Source: Protopterus annectens
Lineage: Eukaryota > Chordata > Ceratodontiformes > Protopteridae
Direction: 5' to 3'
Assembly (NCBI RefSeq): GCF_019279795.1
Contig: NC_056749.1
Coordinates: forward strand, 580,534,506 to 580,598,505
DNA length: 64,000 bases
Below are positions 44,488 to 55,370 of the stretch, piece after piece. The notes under the pieces were generated by a model. It was not told the origin of the DNA. It searched no databases and saw only the letters and a program-made list of their open reading frames with translations. The position numbers were made by a program, and so were the translations under genes. Every line of letters starts with the position of its first letter. The stretch's first letter is position 1.

Positions 44488-45359
44488 GCCCTGGTTGAAC
44501 TATACTTCTCAGCTGTCCATATTTTTGCAGAATGAATAGATATTTGCTTCTTATTTTTGGTTTGTTCCTCATAAAATGTGTGGTTTTCTGGCAAATCATT
44601 TAGGAATGAAGTCGCTAAATGACAGACATTGAGTTTTACGTCATAACCTTCAGAACAATGCATGCTAAAGCAAGACCTGCTATTCTATCAACTGTCTTGT
44701 TTATACAAGAGCAATTTTTAGTAGTGTTTGTATGTTCCCCCAATATATTTGGCCTTGTCCAGATTTCCTGCATTAACAGGTTGAGAGGTACGTGCAAATA
44801 AAATTGCTGTCTAGAATTAGGCATATCCAAACCTCTCAACTGTCCCCGATTTTGGCTCAAAATGTTGCTCTTCCCCTAATAATCTCTCTGCAAAATGGCA
44901 ATTTTGGAAGAAAACAAGGAGGGTTTACAATTAATAAATAACTATAATAATCAGTTATAGATTACTTTTATTTCAGAAATGCATGTATATTCTTTTATTT
45001 TGTCAGCTGCTCAAGTTAGCAGTACTAATATTAAAAGTGTCCCTTCTTTGACAGGTTCCCAGTTGTATTGTGTGGCTGTTTTATATTTTTGCATCACATT
45101 TTTGGTCCATTTTTCATAAAATTGTGTTTTTTTTGGCAAATTAGTGGCAAATCATTGAAGACTGAAGTTAGAAAATAATGAAAGACATTTGAGTTTCAGA
45201 TTTCGTACCTTTCAGAAAATTCATACTAATGCAAGACCTACTTATTATCTTTCTAAGTTTATAAGAGCAATATTTAAAAATTGTCCTTATTTTTGGGCCT
45301 TTGTCCCACTTCTATGTATGGCTTTGTCCAGATTTCTTGCTCTGAGGTTGAGAGGTATG
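44488..45359. repeat. Repeats with hAT-like CCTCTCAAC termini
   Basis: A segment ending GGTTGAGAGGTACG at 44779-44792 and a second ending GGTTGAGAGGTATG near 45346-45359 share internal blocks (AATCATTTAGGAATGAAGTC against AATCATTGAAGACTGAAGTT; AGCAATTTTTAGTAGTGTTT against AGCAATATTTAAAAATTGTC). AAACCTCTCAACTGTCCCC at 44829 looks like a left terminus. The terminal motif matches the hAT elements at 25980 and 30552, but I found no 8-bp duplications here. Confidence 0.5.
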
Positions 45360-47879
45360 ACAAATGTGTCAGGGCCATCGCAGTCAGCCAGAGACATTTC
45401 AAATTGTGACAAACTTGTTGCACCCCACTCCCCCATGTAGTGACTCTGGATGTGTCCAAGCAAGGCAAGGAGCAGTTATGCAGTGTAAATGTGCAGACTA
45501 TTCCCCCCCATCCAAGGTAAACACAAGTACTACAGTGGCTTTTCATCTGTCATTGATTTTGCAGAACGTTCTGGTTTCTGTCATATTTTTATACTGTTGA
45601 TATATGCTTATTATTATTCAGAAAGTGCCTTTTGCTCTGTGTTTAAGTAGCAGTGCTTTAATGACCATCAGGTAAGCTTGGCTGATATTGTAAGATGCAA
45701 GTAAGTTTTAATAAGCAGTATTGCCAACATTGAAAGCCTTTTTGTTGTTGCCATGCAGAGAATACTTACATAACTAGATAATGTATAAGCCTTGGGTATT
45801 GAAATGCATATGACAGTATTTGTAATAAAGGCCAGGATTAAATTATGTTAAGCTCATTACAGGCTTTACCTGCAAACTAAACAGAATGCCAATCTATCAT
45901 GCGTGGTCCATATCCTGTGCAGTAATCCTTTAAGCAATATATGTTGAGCTTGTTTCTTGTTTGCTTTTCATTTTTTACTTTGATCATGTTTTCCCCATGA
46001 AACAAGTAAATAGTTGTCAGGCAGCAGGTCTTTTGTGGATAAGAAACATTTTTATAAGTGAGGGTATCACAGAGATTGCTACTTTCAGCATGTTACTTGG
46101 TACTTTAATAAAGCTGAATATAAATTATAATTAGAACTGGAGTGCAAGGAGAAGTGATTTGAGTTAAGTGCTGCTTGTTTTTCTTATACTTGATTTTGAC
46201 TGGCATTCCAGTAATGTATTTAAAAAGTAATTTATTTTTTCATGCCTCACATCCCTTTTGTTTCCATCTAGATATTAAGTAAGCTGTCATGCAGCCAATG
46301 GATTGAAATATTTTTTTTCTTCTACACTTCATTTTGTCCTGATAGGACTCCCATAATGATGGTTTCCAAAAGTTATATGCAATCCACTGCTGTTTAATAG
46401 GGAGTATGTGAAGGAGTTTAATTTGTGTATTCCTTCCCTCATGGTACCATGACTTATTTTCCCTTTTAAAAAATAGAAAACTTTAGAAAACCTCCTCTAA
46501 CATCCCAGTGCATTTTTTTTAAATCAAAAAGTCCGGGAACTCAACACCGAAAGGTTTTAATGGCACCCAGTAATGAGGAGCTACAGAAGAGATATACTGT
46601 GAACTGACTGGCCAGTTTGTGTCATGCATTAGAGGATGAAGACACTGATCAGAAAACAACAAATGTTGTTGCATTGTTGTACTACGTGTGGGACACTGCC
46701 TGCAGACAAATATACAAAATAAGGAGAAACAGTATTATTTTACCAGCATGTCAGAGGAATATCAAAACAAGAACTGCTCACAATGTGACCAGTAAAATAA
46801 AATAAATGTTGCCATTCCTATAGATTGTCACTTCTTATTGTTTAAGACTCATCAGTTCTGATAAAGTTACTGGAAAAAGTTGGAACAAAAGTACTTAATG
46901 TGTTTTAAATAATAAAGACAAGACACCCTACAGGAATGGCAACGTTTTTTTTTTTTATTTTACTGGGTTTTATAAAATATTTGCATGATTACTAGCTATA
47001 AATAGAAAACTCTAGTATCCTGCTTTTTTCGATTATTTATTGTTTCGAGCAATTTATATACAGCACTTTTATTGTAATCTGCATGGGTAACTGATTTGTT
47101 TGCAGTTAAAAGCATTCTGTATCTTTACAAATCGTTATCTGTTTAAAAACTTTCATTTTGTGGCTTTCTGTAGTGCTTTGCAGGCTAATAGCTTTAGTAT
47201 TTGTCCTAGTTCAGAATTGTTGGCTCTGGGCTTGTTTGTTTATACAGTGATTGTTCAAAGCACATGAACAGGCCATCTTGAATTAGCTGAAGCCTTTCTT
47301 TACCTTGGCTAGATTGTATTAATTGGCTGCAGGCTAGTGGGGGCTGGTTCTTTTGTGTTTTTCTAGCCAGTCCATATCCCAGGCTTTGCTTGTCTCAGGA
47401 CTTTATTTTTCGTGCTCAGAGCTATCCAGACCTTGCTGTGGTAGAGGGAAGTCCTACTGCCTACCAGTGGGACTGGTGAGCTTTGTACTGCCTAACGCTA
47501 GAGGAGTGGTTTCCAGCTCTGAAATTGTAATTTTATTAGCCTTTTTTAGGCTGATTTCTATCCCTTTCAACTTTCTGGCTTAAAAACGTGCGTGTTTGCA
47601 CATTTTTCACATTGTGCAGCACTACGAGGCTACAGTTAAACTATTCCAGGTGCCAGAAAGTCTGCTCTTCAAATTCTCCCTTAAAACTAGCTGGTTTCTC
47701 AGTAGTAGCACTAAAATCTGAACCCCTGAGACTAGCACTTGCTCTAGAACCTGCTGGAAAGCACTAGGAAGCCTGAAACTGATACAAGCACTCAGCTCTC
47801 CTTGTCAATAAGGAGAAATTAATCATAGGCACTAAACAGCCTACAACTGCAAAGTACCTTGCAAAGGTAAGGGAAAACA
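45360..47879. other. Mostly unassigned interval; CR1 5' UTR probably near its end
   Basis: The only structure seen is the stem-loop at 46791-46965. The last 500 bp or so, with no repeats recognised, could be the untranslated leader of the CR1 element that begins to code by about 47880. No host exon recognised. Confidence 0.4.
46791..46965. repeat. Inverted repeat, about 35-bp arms
   Basis: AGTAAAATAAAATAAATGTT followed by GCCATTCCTATAG (46791-46823) pairs with CTACAGGAATGGC followed by AACG and a T-rich run ending ATTTTACT (46928-46965), around a loop of about 100 nt. This resembles a small foldback or MITE. Confidence 0.7.
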
Positions 47880-47981
47880 GCTCTGAAACTTTACAAAAAA
47901 GCACCTAAACAGGCATGTTCCAAGGGTCAGCTTCCGGTGATTTCTCCTGTCCACCTGGTGAATCTGGGGATACTGGGGCAA

Positions 47982-48891
47982 TGCGGCAACTGCCTCATGT
48001 ACACAGACAATCCTCTCCTCCTATCACCCAACACTACAACCTGCAAGAGATGCACTTACATAGCCAAACTGGAAGCAAAGCTCTCTCCGGTCAAGATTGT
48101 GCTAGACAGTTAAGAGGAGAAGGCTAACACCTGCATTACACCTCTAGCAACTCATAGCCTTTCAAAACCCACACCATCAACACCCACACATAGCAACACT
48201 AATCCCACATATGAGGAGGCCCTTAACATTAACCTGCCCAAGCAACAAGGACCTCCGAAGCCGAAACACAAACAAACACCAGTCACAACCAAAGTGACAC
48301 ATAGCTCACAACATCAGTGTGCCACCCAACAACAGCCCTTAAGGCAAGACAATGTACCCAACACTTTAGTCATAGGTGACTCTATATTCAGTCACACTGA
48401 TGTCCCACTCACCAGGCTGAACAAGGAGAAAATTACAGTCAGCTGCCTGTCAGGTGCCAGGATCCGCCACATAACACATGCACTCAAGTCACTACACAAC
48501 AAGTACATATATGACTCTGTCAGTGTCCATGCTGGAGTGAATGACTTGAGATGTACCTCCCTGGACTACATGAAGAGACATGGAAGAGCTCTTGGATCAT
48601 GTGACCCAGGCAGGTATGACCCTAGCCCTGAGTAGCATCCTGCCTTCGCCCAGAATTATACCACAGTATAAGGACAAAATTATTGACTTCAACAATTGGC
48701 TAAGCTGCTGGTGTCATTCAAAGGTGATCCAGTATTTGTCTGCCTGTGAAGACATGATCAACAAACCACGATGCTTTGCCAGAGATGGTCTGCACCTGTT
48801 ACCCCTGGGATTCAGGTTACTGGCTAAAGCTCTTGCCACCCCTATAGTGCCTTTTTTAGGCAAGATTCAAAGGAAAAAAACACCAGCGTAA
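47982..48891 (+). pseudogene. CR1 ORF1 with zinc-finger and SGNH esterase-like domain
   Basis: The N-terminal part reads CGNCLMYTDN and TTTCKRCTYIAKLEAKLS: a CxxC/CxxC pair followed by a helical stretch, as in CR1 ORF1 proteins. One in-frame stop (TAA near 48113) and a Pro/Thr/Gln-rich linker follow. The C-terminal part has SGNH hydrolase blocks: LVIGDSIFSH (GDS, nucleophile Ser, about 48360-48390), VHAGVNDLR (GxND, about 48525-48555) and ARDGLHLLPLGFRLLAKAL (the Asp-x-x-His pair, about 48783-48840). Bases 48580-48635 contain a frameshift between the two halves. An esterase domain in CR1 ORF1 is known. Its role is not settled. Confidence 0.85.
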
Positions 48892-48902
48892 CAGATACAA
48901 GC

Positions 48903-49595
48903 ATGCAAAATCTGAAGGTAATTCTACTCAATGCTAGTAGTCTAAACCTCAAAATGCGCTCTCTCAAGGCACTCCTAAAAATGGAGAACATCGATATCTG
49001 TGCAGTGACTGAAACCTGGTTCAAGGCTCCAGAGAGCACCCCTGCAATACCAGGCTACAATTCTTACCACACTTTTCGGCCACAAAACCAAGACCAAAAC
49101 ACTAAAGGTGGAGGAGTGTCTATATTCACCAAGGATATTCACACCTCCAGGCTAGTTGCCCAACACAATGCATCTGAAATTCTCCAGGTGCAACTAACAC
49201 TAGGTAAGACTGCAATCCAAATTGTAGCTTGCTACAGATCCTCCACCATACCCCAAGATTCTCACTACACCTTCCTAAACATACTGGAAAATATTAAGAT
49301 ACAACCAAACACCCTAATACTGGGTGATTTCAACTACCCTGCCATTAATTGGGAAAACTACTCGGGTAACAACTCCTTTTCCCAACTGTTCTTGGAATTC
49401 ATAAATTCCAATGCCCTGGATCAACTAATCCATTGTCCCACCAGGGGCTCCAATATCCTAGACCTGGTCATTACCAACATGGGAGATAGATGCTCCACAC
49501 CAGTGGTCACCCCCTCATTGGTCAGGTCTGACCATAATCAAATCACCCTTGACATCCACATCCCACCCCCACCCCCAGTAAGGAAACCTCCTTAA
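48903..49595 (+). CDS. CR1 ORF2 N-terminal endonuclease domain
   Basis: The 230-codon open frame starts with Met at 48903, just after ORF1. It has the exonuclease-endonuclease-phosphatase fold motifs in order: LLNASSLNLK, ICAVTETWF (catalytic Glu), TKGGGVSIF, VACYRSS (catalytic Tyr region), LILGDFNYPAINW (Asp and Asn), LDLVITN and VRSDHNQITL (the Asp-His pair). This enzyme nicks the target before reverse transcription. The frame stops after a Pro-rich PPPPPVRKPP run, where an indel separates it from the reverse transcriptase. All catalytic motifs are kept. Confidence 0.88.
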   Translation: MQNLKVILLNASSLNLKMRSLKALLKMENIDICAVTETWFKAPESTPAIPGYNSYHTFRPQNQDQNTKGGGVSIFTKDIHTSRLVAQHNASEILQVQLTLGKTAIQIVACYRSSTIPQDSHYTFLNILENIKIQPNTLILGDFNYPAINWENYSGNNSFSQLFLEFINSNALDQLIHCPTRGSNILDLVITNMGDRCSTPVVTPSLVRSDHNQITLDIHIPPPPPVRKPP

Positions 49596-51035
49596 AAAAC
49601 TTCTCCAAAGCCAACTTCATGCTACTGAGGTCAGAAGTGACAAACTTCACAACACCCACGCAGATGGGATCTGGAAGTTCAACTGCAGAATCCTACACTA
49701 AAGCACTATACGAGCAGATCCACTCGTGCATGAATCGTGCCATCCCAAATAGAACCAAGATGCTCTTCTCCAAAAAAAGGAAGCCAATCTGGTGGTCCCT
49801 GCTATAAACAAACTATACAACAGAAGGAAGAAACTGTTGCAGAAAAGAGGAAAATCCCAGGATGCAAAAAAACTCCCTCACCAGCCTCAGTAAGAAGCTG
49901 AGATCCCTCATAAGATCCTCAAAAGCTAGTTACGAAAATAAAATTGCCAAAGATTCCAAAGACAACCACAAGGCATTCTATAGTTATGTCAAGAATCTAA
50001 ATGGCAATGCTCAGATCTGCTCTGAGCTACAACAGAATGGCATTAAATATACTGATCCCAAGGATATTGCCAATATCCTGGCAGATCGATTTAGTGCCAA
50101 CTTCACCCCCTCTCACCCCCTAAAGGGCCCATCTCAATACCAAAAGATTGCCAAATTCTGATAATCACAGCCACATAGGTAGAAACAGCACTCTCCAAAG
50201 CTAAGAATACAGCATCCATGGGACCAGATGACATCCCAGGTTGTGTACTACATGAACTACAAAATGAACTGGCACTCCACCTAAGTGTCATGTTTAATCA
50301 TAGCCTCACCTCAGGCTTCATGCCCACTGAGTGGCGCACAGCTACAGTTATCCTGCTCCACAAAAGAGGATCTGCCTTGGATCCCAGGAACTACCATCCC
50401 ATCAGTCTGACAAGCCTGATCTGCAAGGGCATGGAACGCATTATCATGGAACTTATAAACAAAGACATTGGCAACCTTCAAACACTGGACCCCACCCAGT
50501 TTGGGTTTGTGAAGGGCCGATCTTGTCTCCTGAATCTGGTTGACTTCTTCAAATCGGTCTCCAGAGCTGTGGATGAGGGTAAGGAGGTCCACACAGCCTA
50601 TCTGGACCTCGCCAAGGCCTTCGACACCATCCCCCACTTTGGAATCATAGATAAACTTACTAAGCTGGGCATAAATCCCTACATCACTCGATGGGTTGCC
50701 AACTGGCTTATTGACAGAACCCAGACTGTAAAAGTAGCCGACTCCAAATCTAGCTCCAGACAAGTCACAAGTGGAGTACCTCAGGGTTCAGTCCTGGGAC
50801 CACTTTTGTTTGGCATCTACTTCTCTGAAGTACAGGCCAACACTAAGGGACTCTGGCTAACAAAGTTTGCAGATGACAAATGATGTGGATATTCTACAAA
50901 AGGGCCTTACAGAAACAGATGCCTGGTGCCAGAGCCATGGGCTCAAGTTTAATGCCGGGAAATGTATAGTTATCCCCTTTGGAAAAAAAACATGTACCCA
51001 TGAACTACCATGTAGGTGGCAGGACACTAAACATC
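49596..51035 (+). pseudogene. CR1 ORF2 reverse transcriptase domain
   Basis: Frames at 49619-49804 and 49862-50161 hold the endonuclease-RT linker (SYTKALYEQIHSCMNRAIPN, SKASYENKIAKDSKDNHKAF). The 50218-50883 frame holds GPDDIPGCVLHELQ, GFMPTEWRTATVILLHK, NYHPISLTSLICKGMERII, DPTQFGFVKGRSCLLNLVDF, AYLDLAKAFDTIPHFGIIDK, TSGVPQGSVLGPLLFGIYFS and the catalytic FADD (50866-50877). Directly after FADD about 26 bp present in copy 2 are missing, which shifts the frame. The domain is lost at 51036, where inverted CR1 sequence begins. Confidence 0.88.
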
Positions 51036-51236
51036 GAAACCTCAGTCAGCACTTGTCACCCTTGTCAGTGGGTGGAACCTCTGGGAAAAATTTGTGTTTC
51101 CCATCTACTCATTAAGGTTGCGCATGAAGAATATCAGCGATGTACTCTGTTTGACATGTATGAGAAGTCTATTCCAGAGATGGGCCAGCGTCTGGGAGAC
51201 AAACCTGTCTCTCCAGCAGGTTTTGTTGATGTTGCA
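51036..51236 (-). mobile_element. Inverted CR1 C-terminal segment
   Basis: The minus strand encodes NINKTCWRDRFVSQTLAHLW, then NRLLIHVKQSTSLIFF and RNLNE, the same residues encoded on the plus strand at about 53620-53760. The inverted segment ends exactly around the ORF2 stop region (GAAACCTCAGTCAGC). It lies between copy 1 and copy 2. It may come from a rearranged retrotransposition event or from a separate minus-strand insertion. Confidence 0.85.
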
Positions 51237-53905
51237 CACCTCCAAACTGGTATACCAGCATGACACACTGGAATTACTCCAGGTGCAAAAGACAGTTGGC
51301 AAGATACCCATCCACATTATAGCCAGCTATAGACCCCTCTCCATGTCTTAGGGCACCCACTCCTCCTACCTGGACCTACTTGACTCCATCAAGGTACCCC
51401 CTAACACCCTGATCCATGGTGACTTCAACTACCCCACCACAGACTGAGTGAACTATTCCTGCACTAATGCACTCCCCCAACGATTCCTTGACTTCATCAA
51501 CTCTAAAGCACTAGACCAACTGGTCTTATCCCCCACAAGGAGAGCTAACATACTGGGCTTCATTCTCACCAACATAGTGACTGCTCCACCACTCCCAAAG
51601 TATGTTCTTCCCTGGTGAGATCAGATCTTCAATCTGTCTCATTCGAAGTTTCTATCCCACCCAACCCCTCCCCAGCCATAACCAGGCTAAAATACTTCTC
51701 AAAAGCTGACTACACCCTCCTAAGAGAGGGTATCAGCAGCTTCCCACCACCACACCCCCTCAGATAATACAGACAACTATGCTGAACAGTACACCAGTGC
51801 AGTATATAAGCACCTGTACAACTGCATGGACTCAGCCATACCCAACAGAACTAAAACCTGCTCCTCAAGGAAACACAAATCTGTCTGGTGGACATCCTCT
51901 ATCAACAAGCTTTATAACAAAAGGAAGAAACTGTTGTCCAAGGGTAAAAAGGAACAAATTCCAAATCAGAAAATCTCCCTCCTCTGCCTCAACAAGCAAA
52001 TTAGATCACTAGTGAAAAACTCCAAATCCAATTACAAGTTGAACCTAGAGTCGGAAACAAAGGGAAACCACAAGACCTTCCTTCAGTTATATTAGGAACC
52101 TCCATAGCAAAGCCCAAGTTTGTTCCAAATTAGTACTTAATGGTACCACTTACACTGATCCTGCCGACTTAGCCAACCTGCTATCTGATAGGTTCAGCGC
52201 AAACTTTACACACTTATCGCCCCCCCCCCCATTCCCAGTTGACATCCCCAATACTTGTCCCAGACCTCACATCTCCATAGATCAAGTGTTAAAGGCCCTA
52301 ACCAAGGCAAGAACACAGACTCCATGGGACCTGATAATATCCCAGGCTGCATTCTGCACCATCTGCAGCAAGAACTAGCTTCACCATTGAGCACCGTATT
52401 CAACCATAGCCTAATTACACGTTTCATTCCAGCAGAGTGGAGAACCACCATTGTCATCACCTTGCACAAAGATGATGCCATTAATGACCCAGGAAACTAT
52501 CGCCCCCATTAGCTTGACAAGTCTGATCTGTAAAGCCATGGATGATGGAGCATATTTTTACAGATCACATAAACAAGGACATAGACAATCTCTAAACACT
52601 CGACCCCACCCAATTTGGATTCATCAGGGGTAGATCTTGCCTATTGAACCTAGATGACTTCCTTGAGACTGTCACCAAGGCCATGGATGAGGGAAAGTCT
52701 ATTGATACAGCTTACGTTGACCTGGCCAAGGCCTTTGATACAATTCCCCACTCAGGCATTATCAAAAAGCTAACACAATTTAGTGTTAATCCCTTTCTCA
52801 TCAGATGGGTGGCCAACTGGCTCACAGGACCCACAAAGTCAAAATAGGTGCCACTACCTCTGACAGCAGACCTGTCACTAGTGGTGTTCCCCAGGGATCT
52901 GTCCTGAGACCCCCACTGTTTGACATCTACTTCTCAGAGGTCCAGGCAAAAAAAAAAGGGCCTGTGGCTGACCAAGTTTGCAGATGGCTGCAAGTTGGGT
53001 GCTGTCATTGACTCCCCAAATGATGTTAACATACTGCAAGAGGGTCCCACAACTACAAATAACTGATGCCAAAGTCATGGTCTTAAGTTAAATGCAAAAA
53101 AAGTATTATCATACCAGTCAGCAAAAACACAGCCTCTGCTGATTACCACATCAATGGCAACCCCCTAAGCACACAACCTGCGGTGAGACAGCTTGGTATT
53201 CAGGCAGACAACAATCTCCCATTCGACCATCATGTGTTGGCAGTTGTTAGAAAAGCCTTTTACATCTCATAGGTAAAGGGATTTTATCCAGAAAAAGGAC
53301 ATTATTACCTCTCTGTACTTCTCCCTCATTAGACTTATAATTGAGTATAACACCCCATTTGGTATGTACCTCTCCAAACACCTGCGCCAACTGGAAAGGC
53401 CACAGAAATACCTCACAAAGAGAATCCATGGCCTACAGCTCCTGTCCTATGTGAACAGGCTCAAATCAATATCACTTTACTCAGTATTATATAGATTGCT
53501 TAGAGGTGATCTGTGTCTCACCTACAAGGCAATATCGGACCCTGCCTACTAGAGATGCTTCATATCCGTAAGTCTAACTCCTCACGCATTACCCGCTCGA
53601 TAGGCTTAAATCTAATATGCAACATCAACAAAACCTGCTGGAGAGACAGGTTTGTCTCCCAGATGCTGGCCCATCTCTGGAATAGACTTCTCATACATGT
53701 CAAACAGAGTACATCGCTGATATTCTTCAAGCGCAACCTTAATGAGTGGATGGGAAACACAAATTTGTCCCAGAGGTTCCACCTTTGTCCCTCACTGACA
53801 GGGGTGACAAGTGCTGACTGAGGTTTCTTTTTTTGGGGGATAAACTCTCAGCTAGGCTTGTAAGTGCCCCATGGCCATTAGCCTAATAACCTCCTATGGT
53901 ATTTT
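51237..53905 (+). pseudogene. CR1-like LINE, copy 2 (5'-truncated ORF2 and 3' end)
   Basis: It starts inside the endonuclease (HTSKLVYQHDTLELLQVQKT, IHIIASYRPLS, HGDFNYPTTD) and runs through the linker (MDSAIPNRTKTCSSRKHKSV) and reverse transcriptase (GPDNIPGCILHHLQ, DPTQFGFIRGRSCLLNLDDF, AYVDLAKAFDTIPHSGIIKK, TSGVPQGSVLRPPLFDIYFS). The C-terminus is NINKTCWRDRFVSQMLAHLW and LNEWMGNTNLSQRFHLCPSL, and the stop is near 53820. The active site reads FADG instead of FADD, so a catalytic Asp is lost. Many stops and shifts occur. The 3' UTR is short and ends GCTAGGCTTGTAAGTGCCCC, then TTAGCCTAATAACCTCCTAT. Confidence 0.88.
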
Positions 53906-54389
53906 AGGAACTGCACTTGTGAGGCGCACATACAAAAATATTAAATGGCACATGGGAAGGCTGAAGAATAGAAAGCACCACCAAAAGTGGTACAATTGAG
54001 AGATGAGTGGAATAATGGGTTAGTAGTTGTAATTGCATAGTACTACCATAATAAGTCCTATGACCCAAACAGTACAATGCATGAATTTTCCACTGCTGAT
54101 GTGCTCATTCAAAATTAGGTCAATTGTTAAGCTCTCTTCTTTACATCTCTAAGGGCTGGGATTTAATCCAAACTTCCAGTCACTGTGCGGTGTTTGTATC
54201 TCCTCCTTAAATTTGTGTGGGCTTTCACCAAGCACTTCAGTTTCCCTCACCTCCTAAAACATACTGACTGACTATGCTATACTAAAGTGTCCCTGTATAC
54301 TGCAGTTAACCTTTCCCTTGAACTTGGGTCATGGCTGAAAACGGTCCATGATGACCAGTTCATTTACTCAGTTAACAAATAAATTATAT
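53906..54389. other. Unassigned interval
   Basis: No feature recognised between the CR1 3' end and the palindromic-family fragment. Confidence 0.45.
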
Positions 54390-54512
54390 ATCACAACTCC
54401 AGGGTCGAACAACATTGGGGAGGAGGGCAAATCCCTGTTAAGTGCCTTGAATACTGGTTGTCGACCAAATGAATGTCGATCAAATGGTTTGTCGATCTTA
54501 TGAAGTAGACCC
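54390..54512. mobile_element. Palindromic-family fragment 4 (right half)
   Basis: CAACTCCAGGGTCGAACAAC, then ATTGGGGAGGAGGGCAAATC, aligns with the core of element 1 (AACACCAGGATCGCACTACA, then GTGGGGAAAAGGACATATG). The arm holds three GTCGA-CAAATG-type units and ends TATGAAGTAGACCCA, the complement of the family terminus TGGGTCTACTTCA. The left half is absent. Confidence 0.6.
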
Positions 54513-54555
54513 AATAAAACTGACAAGCTGCAAAACGAAGAAAGAACTTTACACT

Positions 54556-55320
54556 GGCAAAAAAACTTCTACAGCTATATGAAAAAATACCAGAACTAGT
54601 AATTGAGCGTGCTTTCATTCTTTTAATCTGCAAGAACTTCTTCAGAAATAAGAAGGTACAAAGAAAATCAGTAAATATATACTACATCATATGGCAATAA
54701 AGTAGTAAAGCAGTAACAGCCAATGAAATAACCCTATCCTTCTTTATATATGCACATGTCATTATATGGTAATGGTGACTATGCTCCTCTTCTGGAGGTT
54801 AGGGAACTCAAATGGCAACTTTTGCTGGGAGCAGATTCAGCTCCTATTTTGAATGATAATATCAATTTAAAATGTGCTTTGAAATGGCTTACCTGTGTTC
54901 ACATAACAGACTCACTTTTCACTAGTTTGCTGTATGCTATATATTGTACATGATTTTTCAGGTCACTCCATTACCATATAATGATATGTGCATATTTAAA
55001 GAATGATAGGGTTATTTCATTGGCTGTTACTGTTTTATTGCTTTATTGCCATATGACATTTAGGTTCATAGATTCATAGATTAGTACTAGGCTAACTGCA
55101 CTTGCGAGCCATTTTAAGCCTAGCCAATTATCCCTTGTGAGAGTCAAACCCTGCACCTTGTGTTTATAAGGTAAACACCTTAACCATTAGGCCACCCTAT
55201 ATATTTACTGACTTTCTTTGTACCTTATTTCGGAAGAAGTTCTTACATATTAAAAGAATGAAAACACGCTCAATTACTTGTTCTAGTGGTGTTTTTTCAT
55301 ATAGTTGTAGACTTTTTTTG

Positions 55321-55322
<2 letters not shown>
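54556..55322. mobile_element. Foldback element with about 220-bp inverted arms
   Basis: 54556-54779 is the near-complement of 54962-55322 once the SINE at 55063-55197 is removed. The left terminus is GGCAAAAAAACTTCTAC and the right, complemented, GGCAAAAAAAGTCTAC. The 182-bp loop is non-coding. The right side abuts (TA)n. Superfamily unknown; no clear target duplication. Confidence 0.85.
55063..55197 (-). mobile_element. tRNA-derived SINE with a CR1-like 3' tail
   Basis: Read minus: GGGTGGCCTAATGGTTAAGG (A box), then GGTGCAGGGTTTGACTCTCA (B box), then GGCTAGGCTTAAAATGGC, TTAGCCTAGTACTAATCTAT and a GAATCTATGAACC end. The tail resembles the CR1 3' end at 53853-53900 and the tails at 38161 and 41243. 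The left arm of the foldback element gives the uninterrupted sequence at the insertion point. RNA polymerase III transcription and CR1-driven movement are inferred. Confidence 0.85.

Positions 55323-55364
<42 letters not shown>
55323..55364. repeat. (TA)n microsatellite
   Basis: About 42 bp of alternating TA followed by ACATACAT-type variants. Confidence 0.95.

Positions 55365-55370
<6 letters not shown>

Larger units (their letters stand above)
47880..51035 (+). mobile_element. CR1-like LINE, copy 1
   Basis: It holds ORF1 (zinc-finger and esterase-type domains), endonuclease and reverse transcriptase in the order expected of CR1. It lacks its own C-terminal domain and 3' end. At 51036 it runs into an inverted CR1 segment, and after that into a second CR1 copy. 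Several stops and frameshifts inactivate it. The 3'-end sequence of the family is seen in copy 2. Confidence 0.88.

Noticed and set aside
50311..50763. 150-codon minus-strand frame opposite the CR1 reverse transcriptase
   Set aside because: Shadow frame of the strongly supported plus-strand reverse transcriptase.
55137..55197. A functional tRNA gene on the minus strand
   Set aside because: A and B boxes are present but the sequence does not fold as a complete cloverleaf and continues directly into a SINE tail.
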